From NCBI GenBank assembly GCA_031253335.1, contig JAIRWF010000010.1, positions 1 to 64,000 on the forward strand: a stretch of 64,000 nucleotides of DNA, read 5' to 3'. A program made the translations under genes and the position numbers. This DNA is from Streptococcaceae bacterium. GTDB taxonomy: Bacteria > Bacillota > Bacilli > Lactobacillales > Streptococcaceae. Below, in pieces: positions 24,645 through 34,124 of the stretch (its first letter is position 1; every line of letters begins with the position of its first letter). The notes beneath the pieces were generated by a model, which was not told the origin of the DNA, made no database searches, and saw only the letters and a list, made by a program, of their open reading frames with translations.

Positions 24645-26588
24645 ATGACTATTAAAATCACATTTCCAGATGGTAATGTCAAAGACTGTGAAGCAGGTGT
24701 CACGACTTATGACATCGCGCACGAAATCAGCCCTGGCTTAGCGAAAAATGCTCTAGCAGGCAAAATTAACGGCAAGTTGATTGACGTGACGCGTCCGATT
24801 ACTGAAGACGCGGATTTTGCCATTATCACAAGTAAAGACGAAGAAGCACTGCCCTTGCTCCGTCATTCGGCGGCACACTTATTTGCACAGGCTGCACGTC
24901 GCCATTTCCCCAATATACACCTAGGCGTGGGTCCTGCGATTCGCGATGGCTTTTACTATGATACGGATAATACCGAAGGCCAAATCACGAATGAAGACTT
25001 GGCAACGATTGAAGCTGAGATGAAAAAAATCGTCAAAGAAAATGTCCCAAGCGTCCGCAAGGAAGTGACCAAAGCTGAAGCCAAAGAAATTTTCAAAAAC
25101 GACCCTTACAAACTCGAGCTTATCGAAGAGCACAACGAAGACGAAGGTGGCTTGACGATTTACACCCAGGGCGACTATACGGATCTCTGCCGCGGGCCAC
25201 ATGTGCCAGCCACAGGTTTTGTGAAGTATTTCAAATTACTCAACGTCGCTGGTGCTTATTGGCGCGGAAATTCTGATAACACCATGATGCAGCGTATTTA
25301 CGGTACGGCTTGGTTCACGCAAGAAGACTTGGATGCGAATTTGAAACAGCGTGAAGAAGCGCGTGAACGCGACCACCGCAAATTGGGTCGCGAACTTGAT
25401 CTTTTCTTCAACGATTCAGAGCTTGGCGCTGGGACAGCTTATTGGCTACCTGATGGGGCAACGATTCGCCGCGTCATTCAGCGCTACGTCGAAGATCAGG
25501 AAGTCGCAAATGGCTATCTCCACGTCGTGACGCCTGTCATGATGAATCTCAATACCTACAAGACGTCAGGCCACTGGCAACATTACCGCGAGGATATGTT
25601 CCCGCCAATGGACATGGGTGACAACGAAGAGATGGAACTCCGTCCGATGAACTGCCCAAGCCATATTGCCATTTTCAAGCACGATGTGCATTCTTATCGT
25701 GAGCTCCCTATTCGTATCGCAGAATTTGGCATGATGCATCGATACGAAAAGTCTGGAGCGCTCTCTGGGCTTCAACGTGTCCGCGAAATGACTTTGAACG
25801 ACGGGCATACCTTTGTGACACCTGAGCAAATTCAGGAAGAATTTACAAAGATTCTGCAGCTCATCATGAAGATGTATGATGATTTTGGCATTACGGATTA
25901 CAGCTTCCGTTTGAGTTATCGCGATCCGAATGATAAGACGAAGTACTTTGATAACGATGCCATGTGGGAAAATGCCCAGGCGAAGCTCAAAGCGACGATG
26001 GATGACTTAAAGTTGGATTACTACGAAGCCGAAGGCGAAGCCGCTTTCTACGGACCGAAATTGGATATTCAAGTCCGCACAGCGCTTGGTAACGACGAGA
26101 CTTTGTCAACGATTCAGCTGGATTTCTTGCTTCCAGAGCAATTTGATGTGACCTATGTCGGCGCAGATGGCGAGAAACATCGCCCCGTCATGATTCACCG
26201 CGGGGTCATCTCGACCTTAGAGCGTTTCATGGCTTATCTGATTGAGACCTACAAGGGAGCTTTTCCAGCTTGGCTCGCGCCTTGGCAAGTGGCCATTTTG
26301 CCAGTCAGCTCAGAGGTACATGGAGATTACGCCTGGGAAGTGGCTCATAAACTTCAAGAAAAAGGCTTGCGCGTGAAAGTGGATGACAGCAATGAAAAAT
26401 TGGGCTACAAGATTCGCCAAGCAACCACCCGTAAATATCCCTATGCCTTGGTTGTCGGCGACAAAGAAGTCGAAGGAAAGTCTGTCAATGTCCGTCAATA
26501 TGGCTCGACGGATGAGACAAGTATGTCAGTCGATGCCTTTGTTGAGAAGATTTTAGCGGATGTCCAGAATTTTAGCAGGAAAAAATAA
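24645..26588 (+). CDS. thrS: Threonyl-tRNA synthetase
   Basis: Charges tRNA-Thr. The 647-residue protein has an N-terminal TGS domain (1-60), an editing domain with [11 protein letters not shown], class II catalytic motifs (RPMNCPSH near 340, [20 protein letters not shown], and a C-terminal motif 3 [10 protein letters not shown]) and the anticodon-binding domain at the end. The length is standard. The start follows GGGAAGGAATTACA. It is regulated by the T-box leader immediately upstream. Confidence 0.98.
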   Translation: MTIKITFPDGNVKDCEAGVTTYDIAHEISPGLAKNALAGKINGKLIDVTRPITEDADFAIITSKDEEALPLLRHSAAHLFAQAARRHFPNIHLGVGPAIRDGFYYDTDNTEGQITNEDLATIEAEMKKIVKENVPSVRKEVTKAEAKEIFKNDPYKLELIEEHNEDEGGLTIYTQGDYTDLCRGPHVPATGFVKYFKLLNVAGAYWRGNSDNTMMQRIYGTAWFTQEDLDANLKQREEARERDHRKLGRELDLFFNDSELGAGTAYWLPDGATIRRVIQRYVEDQEVANGYLHVVTPVMMNLNTYKTSGHWQHYREDMFPPMDMGDNEEMELRPMNCPSHIAIFKHDVHSYRELPIRIAEFGMMHRYEKSGALSGLQRVREMTLNDGHTFVTPEQIQEEFTKILQLIMKMYDDFGITDYSFRLSYRDPNDKTKYFDNDAMWENAQAKLKATMDDLKLDYYEAEGEAAFYGPKLDIQVRTALGNDETLSTIQLDFLLPEQFDVTYVGADGEKHRPVMIHRGVISTLERFMAYLIETYKGAFPAWLAPWQVAILPVSSEVHGDYAWEVAHKLQEKGLRVKVDDSNEKLGYKIRQATTRKYPYALVVGDKEVEGKSVNVRQYGSTDETSMSVDAFVEKILADVQNFSRKK

Positions 26589-26590
26589 CT

Positions 26591-26617
26591 AAAAAATCGC
26601 TCGAGGAGCGATTTTTT
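26591..26617. terminator. Bidirectional terminator between thrS and lrgB
   Basis: Perfect stem AAAAAATCGCTC/GAGCGATTTTTT with loop GAG; it serves both convergent genes. Confidence 0.9.
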
Positions 26618-27317
26618 AATAACCTAAAATCAATTGTGCAACGAGAGGTGCTAAGAAGACATACATGACGCCTGTGACACCTATCGCAAGGGCTGCCATA
26701 GCGCCTTGGACACGTCCCATTTCAAGAGCTGTGCCCGTCCCCACGGCGTGTCCCGTCCCGCCGAGACTTACACCTTGGGCGACCGGGTCTTTGATACGAA
26801 AAAGTTTAATGAGGGGGCGTCCTAAGACGGAAGTTAAGATGCCCGTCGCTACCACAACCACAACCGTAATCGCTGTGACACCATGCATTTTTTCAGAGAT
26901 TCCCACGGCCATGGCGGTTGTGACAGATTTTGGGAAAATAGAGAGACTTGCGAGTTTACTGAGGCCGAAGAATTTAGCAAACAATGCAGTAATCACGGTG
27001 TTGACAGTCACGGCAAGGAAAATCGAGAGGACAATCGAACGCGCATGATGGCGCATTAAATGAAAGGTACGATAGAGAGGCACGCCAAGTGCGACAGTCG
27101 ATGGGCCGATGAGGTCATTTAATATGCTTCCTCCTTGATAATAATCGGCATAGCTAATGCCTGTGAGTTTCAAAAAGAGAATAATGAAAATGACGGAGAG
27201 AAGTAGAGGGTTCGTCAGTGGACTTGGCCAGGTTTCATTGAGACGCACACCAATCATGAAGATGAGAATCGTAAGCGAAAGCCCAAAAAGCGGATTCGCT
27301 GTCAATAAATGTACCAT
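26616..27317 (-). CDS. lrgB: LrgB-family antiholin-associated membrane protein
   Basis: Polytopic membrane protein of 233 residues that works with LrgA in control of murein hydrolase activity and autolysis; in streptococci and plants the family has been linked to pyruvate or glycolate transport. Diagnostic stretches are LIGPSTVALGVPLYR, FPKSVTTAMAVGISE and GTGHAVGTGTA. It is preceded by lrgA with a 1-base overlap, so it is an operon. No LytSR two-component genes are in this window. Confidence 0.92.
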   Translation of the reverse strand: MVHLLTANPLFGLSLTILIFMIGVRLNETWPSPLTNPLLLSVIFIILFLKLTGISYADYYQGGSILNDLIGPSTVALGVPLYRTFHLMRHHARSIVLSIFLAVTVNTVITALFAKFFGLSKLASLSIFPKSVTTAMAVGISEKMHGVTAITVVVVVATGILTSVLGRPLIKLFRIKDPVAQGVSLGGTGHAVGTGTALEMGRVQGAMAALAIGVTGVMYVFLAPLVAQLILGY

Positions 27318-27757
27318 TAGAGCTCACCTCGATCTATTTTATTGCGGGTATGTTGATTGAGAACGTCAAGTGCGATTTGTTGGGAAGTTAGCTCGGGTGG
27401 AAGATAATCGCCTTCAAACTTGACTTTGATGAATTCGGTCACTTTCCCTAAAATAAAGACATTGACAATGAGCGCAACGAGGATAATGACAACGATTTGC
27501 CACCAAAAATGGCTGATGAGCGGCCACTTGGCGAGAATACCTACCCCTGCGGGAAGAAAGAGAATCGTCATGTTATTCAGCATAAAGTTTCCCACAGTAT
27601 CCACTTGCTTGACTTTTAAAAGACCAGTTTGCAAAGCTAAAAATAGCAAAATCATACCAATAATAGAGCCTGGAATCGGTAAATGCAGTGCGTCAGAGAG
27701 GATTTCGCCAACGAAGGAGAACAAGAGAATAATTAAAATCTGCAGGTAAATTTTCAT
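27317..27757 (-). CDS. lrgA: LrgA/CidA-family holin-like protein
   Basis: 146-residue membrane protein with four predicted helices, holin-like. It has the family pattern LHLPIPGSIIGMILLFLAL and FLPAGVGI. The start is supported by AGAGGA upstream of the ATG on the minus strand. The C-terminal 35 residues after the last helix are hydrophilic and longer than in many LrgA proteins. It is first in the lrgAB operon; its promoter should lie in 27758-27840, shared with the divergent rpsB region. Confidence 0.9.
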   Translation of the reverse strand: MKIYLQILIILLFSFVGEILSDALHLPIPGSIIGMILLFLALQTGLLKVKQVDTVGNFMLNNMTILFLPAGVGILAKWPLISHFWWQIVVIILVALIVNVFILGKVTEFIKVKFEGDYLPPELTSQQIALDVLNQHTRNKIDRGEL

Positions 27758-27839
27758 AACGTCCTCTATTTTACGCCTTCGCTTTTAGACTTGCAAGTGC
27801 GAGTGAAATGTGCGATTTGCAGTGAGAAAATGCTAAGAC

Positions 27840-27985
27840 TTGATTTTTAAGAGAAAGTAAGCTAAAATATATGAGTTGCACTGCAACAATTTCACATATC
27901 AGTGGACTGGGTCGTGGTGCCGTTAGTTACGGTCGCGGCGTGGGACGAAGCTGCTAGAGGAAAAACAATAAAAAAGGAGACAGAA
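27840..27985 (+). promoter_or_regulatory. rpsB promoter and structured leader
   Basis: TTGATT (27840-27845), 17 nt, TAAAAT (27863-27868), then a leader of about 110 nt with the hairpin GTTGCACTGCAAC and a GC-rich segment (GGTGCCG...CGGTCGCGGCG). Ribosomal protein S2 autoregulates its own mRNA in several bacteria; this leader is a candidate site, but I do not match it to a named motif. Confidence 0.6.
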
Positions 27986-28780
27986 ATGTCAGTTATTTCA
28001 ATGAAACAGCTCCTTGAAGCTGGTGTACACTTTGGGCACCAGACACGGCGCTGGAATCCGAAGATGAAACCATACATCTTCACAGAACGCAATGGAATTC
28101 ACGTCATTGACTTGCAGAAGACCGCTAAAATGGTGGATGCAGCCTATGACTACGTGAAAGATGCAGCAGCACAGGGCGCAGTTGTCCTCTTTGTGGGTAC
28201 AAAAAAGCAAGCGGCAGATGCTATCAAAGAAGAAGCAGAGCGCGCAGGTCAGTACTATATCAACAGCCGCTGGTTGGGCGGCACACTGACTAACTGGCAG
28301 ACAATTCAAAAGCGTATTCGCCGTCTGAAAGACATCAACAAGATGGAAACAGATGGAACTTTCGATGTTTTGCCAAAGAAAGAAGTTGTTTTGCTCAATA
28401 AGGAGCGCGAACGTTTGGAGAAGTTCTTGGGTGGAATTCAAGATATGCCTCGTATCCCAGACTTGATGTACGTCGTAGATCCACATAAAGAGCAAATTGC
28501 AGTCAAAGAGGCGAAAGTTTTAGGCATCCCAGTCGTTGCGATGACAGATACCAATGCGGATCCAGATCCGATTGATGTGATTATCCCAGCCAACGATGAC
28601 GCCATTCGTGCGGTTCGTTTATTGACGGCGAAGATGGCTGATGCAATCATCGAAGGCAAGCAAGGCGAGGATGCTGTGGCAAAGTCTGATGCAAACGCAG
28701 AAGAAGAAGTTGAAGAAGCACCAAGCGCTGAATCACTTGAAAAATTGGTTGAAATCGTCGAAGGCGACAACGAAAATTAA
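27986..28780 (+). CDS. rpsB: 30S ribosomal protein S2
   Basis: 264-residue protein of the small subunit, bound at the platform and needed for S1 docking. The typical opening [22 protein letters not shown] and the [10 protein letters not shown] motif are present, with an acidic C-terminal tail ([11 protein letters not shown]). The start at 27986 has AAAAGGAGACAGAA directly upstream; an in-frame ATG at 27902 would add 28 codons of leader RNA and is rejected. tsf follows, the conserved rpsB-tsf pair, but here 215 bp including a hairpin repeat separate them. Confidence 0.97.
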   Translation: MSVISMKQLLEAGVHFGHQTRRWNPKMKPYIFTERNGIHVIDLQKTAKMVDAAYDYVKDAAAQGAVVLFVGTKKQAADAIKEEAERAGQYYINSRWLGGTLTNWQTIQKRIRRLKDINKMETDGTFDVLPKKEVVLLNKERERLEKFLGGIQDMPRIPDLMYVVDPHKEQIAVKEAKVLGIPVVAMTDTNADPDPIDVIIPANDDAIRAVRLLTAKMADAIIEGKQGEDAVAKSDANAEEEVEEAPSAESLEKLVEIVEGDNEN

Positions 28781-28920
28781 AGATGCGAACCCGCACGGGT
28801 TGCGAATCGGCTGTAGCGCCGTTTAGTCGTTTATTGACTTTGAGCAAAGCTCAAAGCGGCTAAACAAGCGGCAGTCCGTGAGCAGTGTGGTAAGCTCAAT
28901 TAAAGATGCGAACCCGCACG
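28776..28920 (+). repeat. Bulged-hairpin repeat between rpsB and tsf
   Basis: A 23-bp direct repeat (AATTAAAGATGCGAACCCGC...) at about 28776 and 28898 brackets a long hairpin: outer arms GTTTAGTCG (28821-28829) and CGGCTAAAC (28857-28865), 5' bulge TTTATTGA (28830-28837), inner arms CTTTGAGC and GCTCAAAG (28838-28856) with loop AAA. It is related in sequence and shape to the units at 40481-40850. Confidence 0.8.
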
Positions 28921-28995
28921 ATGTGTGGACATGAAAAAGAAACGGGCGGGCGCTTACGCTCACTCGTTTTTTAACAAAAATAGATTGGAGAAAAA

Positions 28996-30033
28996 ATGGA
29001 TATTACAGCAGCAATGGTCAAGGAACTCCGCGAGAAGTCTGGCGCTGGCGTTATGGACGCCAAAAAAGCGTTGGTGGAGTCTGATGGAGACATGGATAAG
29101 GCCATCGAATGGTTAAATGAAAAAGGGATGGCAAAAGCTGCGAAGAAGGCTGACCGCGTGGCCGCTGAAGGCTTGACGGCTGCTTGGACAGATGGCAACA
29201 TCGCAGCACTTGTCGAAGTCAACTCTGAAACGGACTTTGTCGCGAAGAATCAACAATTTATTGACTTGGTCAATGAAGCCGCTGAAGTCATCGGCAAAGG
29301 TAAGCCTGCAGACAATGCAGCTGCCCTTGCATTAAAGACAAAAGATGGCTCGACTTTGGAAGATGCTTTCACGCATGCGACAGCTACGATTGGTGAAAAG
29401 ATTAGCTTCCGTCGGTTTGCAGTTCTTGAAAAGACAGATGCACAGAACTTTGGGGTGTATCTTCACAATGGCGGTCGTATCGGTGCGATTTCTGTTATTG
29501 AAGGGGGCGACGCGGATCTTGCGAAGGCGATTTCCATGCAAGTCGCTTCCATGAGCCCTACGGTCTTGTCTCATGAGGATTTGGATGAAAACTTTATCCA
29601 TGAAGAACTTGCGCAGATGAACCACAAGATTGACCAAGACAATGAAGCACGTGCCATGGTGGATAAACCTGCCTTGCCACACTTGCAATATGGCTCGCAT
29701 AAACAGCTTACGCCAGAAATCTTGGCACAAGCTGAAGAGACGATTAAACAAGAATTGAAAGACGAAGGAAAACCTGAAGCCATTTGGGATAAGATTTTGC
29801 CTGGGAAGATGCAACGTTTTGTCTTGGATAACACAAAGGTGGATCAGGAATATACCTTGCTCGCACAGCTTTACATCATGGATGACTCGGTAACGGTCGA
29901 GAAATTCCTGGAGACGAAAAATGCCAAAGCGATTGAATTTGTCCGCTTTGAAGTGGGTGAAGGCATTGAAAAGAAAGTTGATGATTTTGCCGCTGAAGTC
30001 GCTGCACAACAAGCTGCAGCTGCTGGAAAATAA
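28996..30033 (+). CDS. tsf: Translation elongation factor Ts
   Basis: Nucleotide exchange factor for EF-Tu, 345 residues. The N-terminal UBA-like domain reads [23 protein letters not shown], the core contains [19 protein letters not shown], and the dimerisation domain follows. The start has TTGGAGAAAAA upstream. Its partner tuf lies 25 kb further on. It ends with a terminator that also faces the convergent tetR gene. Confidence 0.97.
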   Translation: MDITAAMVKELREKSGAGVMDAKKALVESDGDMDKAIEWLNEKGMAKAAKKADRVAAEGLTAAWTDGNIAALVEVNSETDFVAKNQQFIDLVNEAAEVIGKGKPADNAAALALKTKDGSTLEDAFTHATATIGEKISFRRFAVLEKTDAQNFGVYLHNGGRIGAISVIEGGDADLAKAISMQVASMSPTVLSHEDLDENFIHEELAQMNHKIDQDNEARAMVDKPALPHLQYGSHKQLTPEILAQAEETIKQELKDEGKPEAIWDKILPGKMQRFVLDNTKVDQEYTLLAQLYIMDDSVTVEKFLETKNAKAIEFVRFEVGEGIEKKVDDFAAEVAAQQAAAAGK

Positions 30034-30046
30034 GTTTTAGAAAATT

Positions 30047-30071
30047 GAAAAGCGCCTGAGGGTGCTTTTTT
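30047..30071. terminator. Terminator between tsf and tetR
   Basis: Stem AAAAGCGCC/GGTGCTTTT with loop TGAG and a T-run. Confidence 0.8.
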
Positions 30072-30072
30072 G

Positions 30073-30621
30073 TTAGCTGGAAACATCGCTGATGAGAACA
30101 CCAAAGAGGTCGGCAAGGCGCTCTGGACTTTCGCGCCGTTTGCGCTGAATCCAGGCTTGAACGGTTCCTAAAATGGCATGGGCATAAAAAGTTGGGGCAT
30201 AGCTGTCTCCCAAGTCGCCCAAGGCGAGGCTTCGCGTCTTTGCGGTTTTCCGAATATCTGAAAGCAGGCGGATGAGGCGCTGAAGAATAAATTGATGAAT
30301 CTCTTTAGAACCATTTTCGGAGAGGAGGGCTGCATAGATGGGATGATCGTTGATGAGCTCAAACGTTTCAACAAGAGTCGCGTGGAGGTCTGCGCCAGAC
30401 CTTGCAAAGATGTACTCAATGGTGTTAAAAAGCTGCTGTTGCACGTTGTCAATCATTTCGTATTTATCACTATAGTGTGTATAGAAGGTACTACGAGAAA
30501 TTTTGGCCATCGTGACCAGCTCAATTGTTGTAATATCATCAAAAGATTTTTGTGAAAGAAGAGTTGTCATTGCGTCTAAAAGCTTACCACGCGTGCGATT
30601 TATTCTAGGATCTTTAGTCAT
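30073..30621 (-). CDS. TetR-family repressor
   Basis: 182-residue one-domain repressor: N-terminal HTH (TTIELVTMAKISRSTFYTHYSDKYEMID, residues about 27-55) typical of the YhgE-linked TetR group, then a helical ligand domain. It is divergent from the yhgE gene, with a perfect inverted repeat in the shared region. It most likely represses itself and yhgE. The inducer is unknown. The HTH is intact and the length normal. Confidence 0.9.
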   Translation of the reverse strand: MTKDPRINRTRGKLLDAMTTLLSQKSFDDITTIELVTMAKISRSTFYTHYSDKYEMIDNVQQQLFNTIEYIFARSGADLHATLVETFELINDHPIYAALLSENGSKEIHQFILQRLIRLLSDIRKTAKTRSLALGDLGDSYAPTFYAHAILGTVQAWIQRKRRESPERLADLFGVLISDVSS

Positions 30622-30634
30622 ATAATACTTTCTA

Positions 30635-30662
30635 TTTAGACAATAGAAACATACTGTCTAAA
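30635..30662. promoter_or_regulatory. Probable TetR operator
   Basis: Perfect 8-bp arms TTTAGACA (30635-30642) and TGTCTAAA (30655-30662) with a 12-nt spacer, 14 bp from the tetR start and upstream of the yhgE promoter. Confidence 0.75.
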
Positions 30663-30678
30663 AAATAATTCTGATGGC

Positions 30679-30706
30679 TTGTCAAATTTGACAAAAGTTG
30701 TATAAT
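30679..30706 (+). promoter_or_regulatory. yhgE promoter overlapped by the 14-bp palindrome
   Basis: TTGTCA (30679-30684), 16 nt, TATAAT (30701-30706). The exact palindrome TGTCAAATTTGACA (30680-30693) fills the -35 and spacer, so yhgE appears to have two operators: this one and the TetR site. Confidence 0.65.
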
Positions 30707-30742
30707 GAGATTATAAATCTTTTTGGACAGGATGTCAAAAAT

Positions 30743-32899
30743 ATGATAAAAAATGAATGGTCTGCCATCATAAAAAATAAATTTTTATGGCTTGTGATGC
30801 TTGCGCTGGTGCTGATTCCAAGTCTTTATAATATTATCTTCTTAAGCTCCATGTGGGATCCCTATGGGCGTTTGTCAGATTTGCCTGTTGCCGTTGTTGA
30901 TCAAGATCGCGCAACGTCGCTAAATGGGAAACGTCTGGACTTGGGAGCCTCTATCGTTTCAGAAATGAAGACTTCCAAAGGATTAGACTATCATTTTGTA
31001 TCTTCTGATACAGCGTCAAAAGGCCTCAAATCAGGTGATTACTACATGATTATCACGCTGCCTGCTAACTTATCGCAGAATGCAGCTACTTTAATGGACG
31101 CAGCGCCCAAAAAGGTAACGATTGATTATCAGACGTCTAAAGGACATAATTTCATTTCCTCTAAAATGAGTGATTCAGCAATGGCCTCCCTCAATGCATC
31201 GGTTTCACAGCAAATTACTCAAAATTATACAAAAGCAATTTTAGACAACTTGTCCAGTTTGAAATCAGGTCTCTCGATTGCAGCTTCTGGTAGTACGCAG
31301 CTCACGAACGGTCTTCATCAGACTCAAAATGGATCTGCCACCCTCTCATCAAATTTGACAGCACTTGCTTCAAGTACCTTAATCTTCTCAGATGGCACGC
31401 AAAGCTTATCCAATGGCCTCACGACCTACCTATCAAATTTGACAGCAGCCAGCACTGCTGCTCAGAAACTTCAGTCTGGCTCGTCCAATCTTACAAATGC
31501 CACCCAGCAACTTTCCCAAGGCCTCACCCAATTAAGTCAAGCCACTACGCTCACCTCAGACCAACAATCGCAGCTCACCCAGCTCTCAAATGGTCTCACG
31601 ACACTTAATCAGGCCATTCAAACGGGAAATACAAACGCGTCAAATTTGACAGACACTCTGACTAGCCTTGCTGACGCTGTTCAGAGCCTTTCAAATAGTG
31701 GACAAGCACAAGCGACAGCCGTTGAAGCAACCAAGGCCTACCAAAGCCTCGGTCCTGATGCTCAGCAAGAACTCCTTGCAGCCCTAGAGTCTCCTGCAGA
31801 AACGCAAGCCCTCACGCAGATTCAAAGCGCACTTCAAACACTCACGCAGACGCTCACAGCAATGCAAACAGCACAAACGCAGCTTCAAACCGCATCTGCC
31901 CAGATCTTACCCGCAGCGAGCACCCAGCTCACGACGCTCACAGCAGGTCTCACAGCAACTCATGCAGCCCTTGCAAATCAGATGACACCAGGCCTCACAC
32001 AACTTTCCCAAGGCCAAAATCAACTCACCACAGGGCTCACCACACTTTCTCAGGGCACTAGCCAGCTTCAAGTAGTAGGGACACAACAACTTTCGCCCGC
32101 TTCTTGGCAACTCGCCACTGGCGCACAGCAGCTCCTACCCGCCACACAACAACTTGCTACAGGCGGAAATCAACTCACTACGGCCCTCTCCCAACTCACT
32201 AAAGGCACTCAGCATCTCACAACGTCCCTCCAAACGGCCGCCAATCAACTAACCGCCCAAAATACTAGCCCAGAAAATGCCACTACCCTCGCAAGTCCTC
32301 TCGCGCTCGCACATACAGACACAGACAACACCCCGACCAATGGCGTTGGCATGGCGCCCTACATGATTTCCGTCGCCCTTTTCGTCGGCGCCCTCTCAAC
32401 AAACGTCATCCTCGGCCGTGCGATTACCGATGAAAAAAAAGCCCGCAGCGGCTGGGACTTCTTGCTTACTAAACTTTCAACGAATGGCGTCATTGCTCTC
32501 CTCCAAGGCCTCCTTGTCTCAGGAGCCGTTGTCCTCTTAGGCCTCCGCGCAAGTCATCCCGTCCTCCTCATCTTAGGCAGCATGCTCACAGCCTTCCTCT
32601 TCATGAGCATGGTTACCTTCTTCAATCTCTGGCTCGGCAAAGTCGGCGCTTTCCTCATGCTCCTTCTCCTCATGGTGCAGCTCGCAACCGCCGCAGGTAC
32701 TTACCCCATCCAGCTTGAAGCCCCCATTTTCCAGACGCTAAACCCTTGGCTCCCCATGACCTACACCGTTCGCCTCTTTCGGCAAGCCATAAGCCTCACG
32801 GGAAACATCGGAAGTTACCTCCTGATTCTCATCCCCCTCGCACTCATCTTTACCCTCCTCATTCCCATCGGCCATAGAAAGCCCCTTGTGACCTTATAA
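30743..32899 (+). CDS. yhgE: YhgE/Pip-family membrane protein
   Basis: Large membrane protein of the phage-infection-protein family (L. lactis Pip is a phage receptor; other members are ABC-2-like permeases). One N-terminal helix, the conserved YGRLSDLPVAVVDQD block, a long extracytoplasmic region (about 200-530) built of Q/L/T/S-rich heptads such as LSQGLTQLSQ and LATGAQQLLPATQQLA (coiled coil), then five C-terminal helices. The start at 30743 (MIKNEWSAII) is preferred: the upstream TTG overlaps the -10 box. Three near-copies of the palindrome sit in the coding region. 718 residues. Confidence 0.88.
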   Translation: MIKNEWSAIIKNKFLWLVMLALVLIPSLYNIIFLSSMWDPYGRLSDLPVAVVDQDRATSLNGKRLDLGASIVSEMKTSKGLDYHFVSSDTASKGLKSGDYYMIITLPANLSQNAATLMDAAPKKVTIDYQTSKGHNFISSKMSDSAMASLNASVSQQITQNYTKAILDNLSSLKSGLSIAASGSTQLTNGLHQTQNGSATLSSNLTALASSTLIFSDGTQSLSNGLTTYLSNLTAASTAAQKLQSGSSNLTNATQQLSQGLTQLSQATTLTSDQQSQLTQLSNGLTTLNQAIQTGNTNASNLTDTLTSLADAVQSLSNSGQAQATAVEATKAYQSLGPDAQQELLAALESPAETQALTQIQSALQTLTQTLTAMQTAQTQLQTASAQILPAASTQLTTLTAGLTATHAALANQMTPGLTQLSQGQNQLTTGLTTLSQGTSQLQVVGTQQLSPASWQLATGAQQLLPATQQLATGGNQLTTALSQLTKGTQHLTTSLQTAANQLTAQNTSPENATTLASPLALAHTDTDNTPTNGVGMAPYMISVALFVGALSTNVILGRAITDEKKARSGWDFLLTKLSTNGVIALLQGLLVSGAVVLLGLRASHPVLLILGSMLTAFLFMSMVTFFNLWLGKVGAFLMLLLLMVQLATAAGTYPIQLEAPIFQTLNPWLPMTYTVRLFRQAISLTGNIGSYLLILIPLALIFTLLIPIGHRKPLVTL
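31347..31651. repeat. Palindrome cluster 3, intragenic copies in yhgE
   Basis: Near-palindromes at 31347-31360 (12/14), 31431-31444 (13/14) and 31638-31651 (13/14). Each holds TCAAATTTGACA and encodes Ser-Asn-Leu-Thr in frame. The first two are 84 bp apart. Confidence 0.75.
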
Positions 32900-32904
32900 A
32901 AAAT

Positions 32905-32929
32905 AAAATCGAGCCCCGCTCGATTTTTT
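32905..32929 (+). terminator. Terminator after yhgE
   Basis: Stem AAATCGAGC/GCTCGATTT with loop CCC and a T-run. Confidence 0.85.
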
Positions 32930-33004
32930 AAATCACTCCAAATCTTCTCTAAATCTCATGACACAATTTTCAAATCATTTCCAGCTCTTTCCTGCGCACA
33001 ATCC

Positions 33005-33826
33005 TTATAAAAACAACTCCCGCAATTTTTTAGGAACAGCTCCCTCCATATTCGTCCAAGGCAAAATCTCATCCGCATGCCCAATCAAACGCTCCGACGC
33101 GTTCTTCACCGCATAGCCGGTCTGTGCCAGTTGAAACATCTCCACATCGTTGTATTCATCGCCAAAGGCAATCAACTGCTCCCGAGCAATTCCCATCGCT
33201 TTGATTAAATGCTCTAAAGCATAAGCTTTATTGACTCCCCGTGGCACCACTTCCAAGATTCCGTTCGGCCCTCCCCAAGCAGAAACCGTGATTTCGCCCC
33301 CAAAATGCGCCTGCATCTCTTTCGCAAGGCTGATTTTATCCTTCACCCGCGTCGAAAGCAAGACCGAGTGCGGATCTGTCGTCAACCGATCGAGACGCAT
33401 CCGATTATAAGCTTCAAACTTCTCCACCCCAAAGACCCAAGGATCCACTCCCTGAAAGTTATTCAAATAAAACTTCCGTCGATACTCTGCCGCGACAAAC
33501 TCCAAATCAAAGGTCTGCTGATGCCGCACCAGATCAAACACAAAATCCTTCGGAATAAAGCGCTTGTGCGTATATTTCCAGTTTTTATCACCAGGCAGAC
33601 TCGTCAAAGACCCATTAAAAGTCACCATAGGCGACGTCAAGCCCAGCTCCTGATAAATACCAATCGCCATCCGATAAGGACGCCCCGTGCATAAAATAAT
33701 CTCATGCCCCTTTGCCCGTACCGCATCAAAGACTACCTTCGTCTCAGGTAACAGCTCATAAGCCCCATCCCCGACCAACGTTCCATCCAAGTCACAGGCA
33801 ATATACATCTTCTTAAAATCCGTCAT
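33005..33826 (-). CDS. Cof-type HAD-superfamily phosphatase
   Basis: 273-residue cytoplasmic sugar- or nucleotide-phosphate phosphatase. Motif I ACDLDGTLVGDG (catalytic Asp), motif II CTGRPY, motif III Lys region and motif IV FGDEYNDVEMF; the C2 cap domain lies between. The end region AVKNASERLIGHADEI is typical of Cof proteins. The start codon follows the extended -10 TGATATAAT by 8 nt, with GAGGGGG squeezed between, so the transcript probably begins at or next to the ATG. Substrate unknown. Confidence 0.9.
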   Translation of the reverse strand: MTDFKKMYIACDLDGTLVGDGAYELLPETKVVFDAVRAKGHEIILCTGRPYRMAIGIYQELGLTSPMVTFNGSLTSLPGDKNWKYTHKRFIPKDFVFDLVRHQQTFDLEFVAAEYRRKFYLNNFQGVDPWVFGVEKFEAYNRMRLDRLTTDPHSVLLSTRVKDKISLAKEMQAHFGGEITVSAWGGPNGILEVVPRGVNKAYALEHLIKAMGIAREQLIAFGDEYNDVEMFQLAQTGYAVKNASERLIGHADEILPWTNMEGAVPKKLRELFL

Positions 33827-33834
33827 GCCCCCTC

Positions 33835-33843
33835 ATTATATCA
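33835..33843 (-). promoter_or_regulatory. Extended -10 of the HAD gene
   Basis: Reading leftward: TGATATAAT ends 8 nt before the ATG. Confidence 0.6.
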
Positions 33844-34124
33844 TATCGAAAAGTACGCGTCACAAAAGATACCACCTTTTAGAGTTTAGCTTAAGCCAAA
33901 CACGCTACAATAAACCAGAATTCCAGCAGCAAAACTTCCCGAAATCGGGAAAGCCTTAAGAAAAACTAAGAAATCTTAACATACCTCTTGCAAAATTTTA
34001 TGAAAGCGCTATAATAGTCGTAGTAAAAAGCTTAAATGGATTTTTTGTCCCTTAAAGCGCGCTACAAACAACATTTATCACCAGTTAAACCGCACAAACC
34101 CACACACTACAAGAAAGGAGCCAC
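33844..34124 (+). promoter_or_regulatory. Promoter region of the fic-pilus cluster with cre-like site
   Basis: TTGCAA (33988-33993), 16 nt, TATAAT (34010-34015). ATGAAAGCGCTATAAT (34000-34015) overlaps the -10 and fits the CcpA cre consensus WTGNAANCGNWNNCW with one mismatch. A hairpin TTCCCGAAATCGGGAA lies near 33939-33955. A leader of about 100 nt precedes fic. No gene is seen in the rest. Confidence 0.65.

Noticed and set aside
29332-30012. 226-codon open frame on the minus strand inside tsf
   Set aside because: Fully antisense to a certain gene, no RBS, Cys/Phe/Arg-rich product typical of an antisense shadow.
30743-32899. YhgE/Pip as a sign of a prophage
   Set aside because: The family is chromosomal; no phage genes, integrase or att sites are near.
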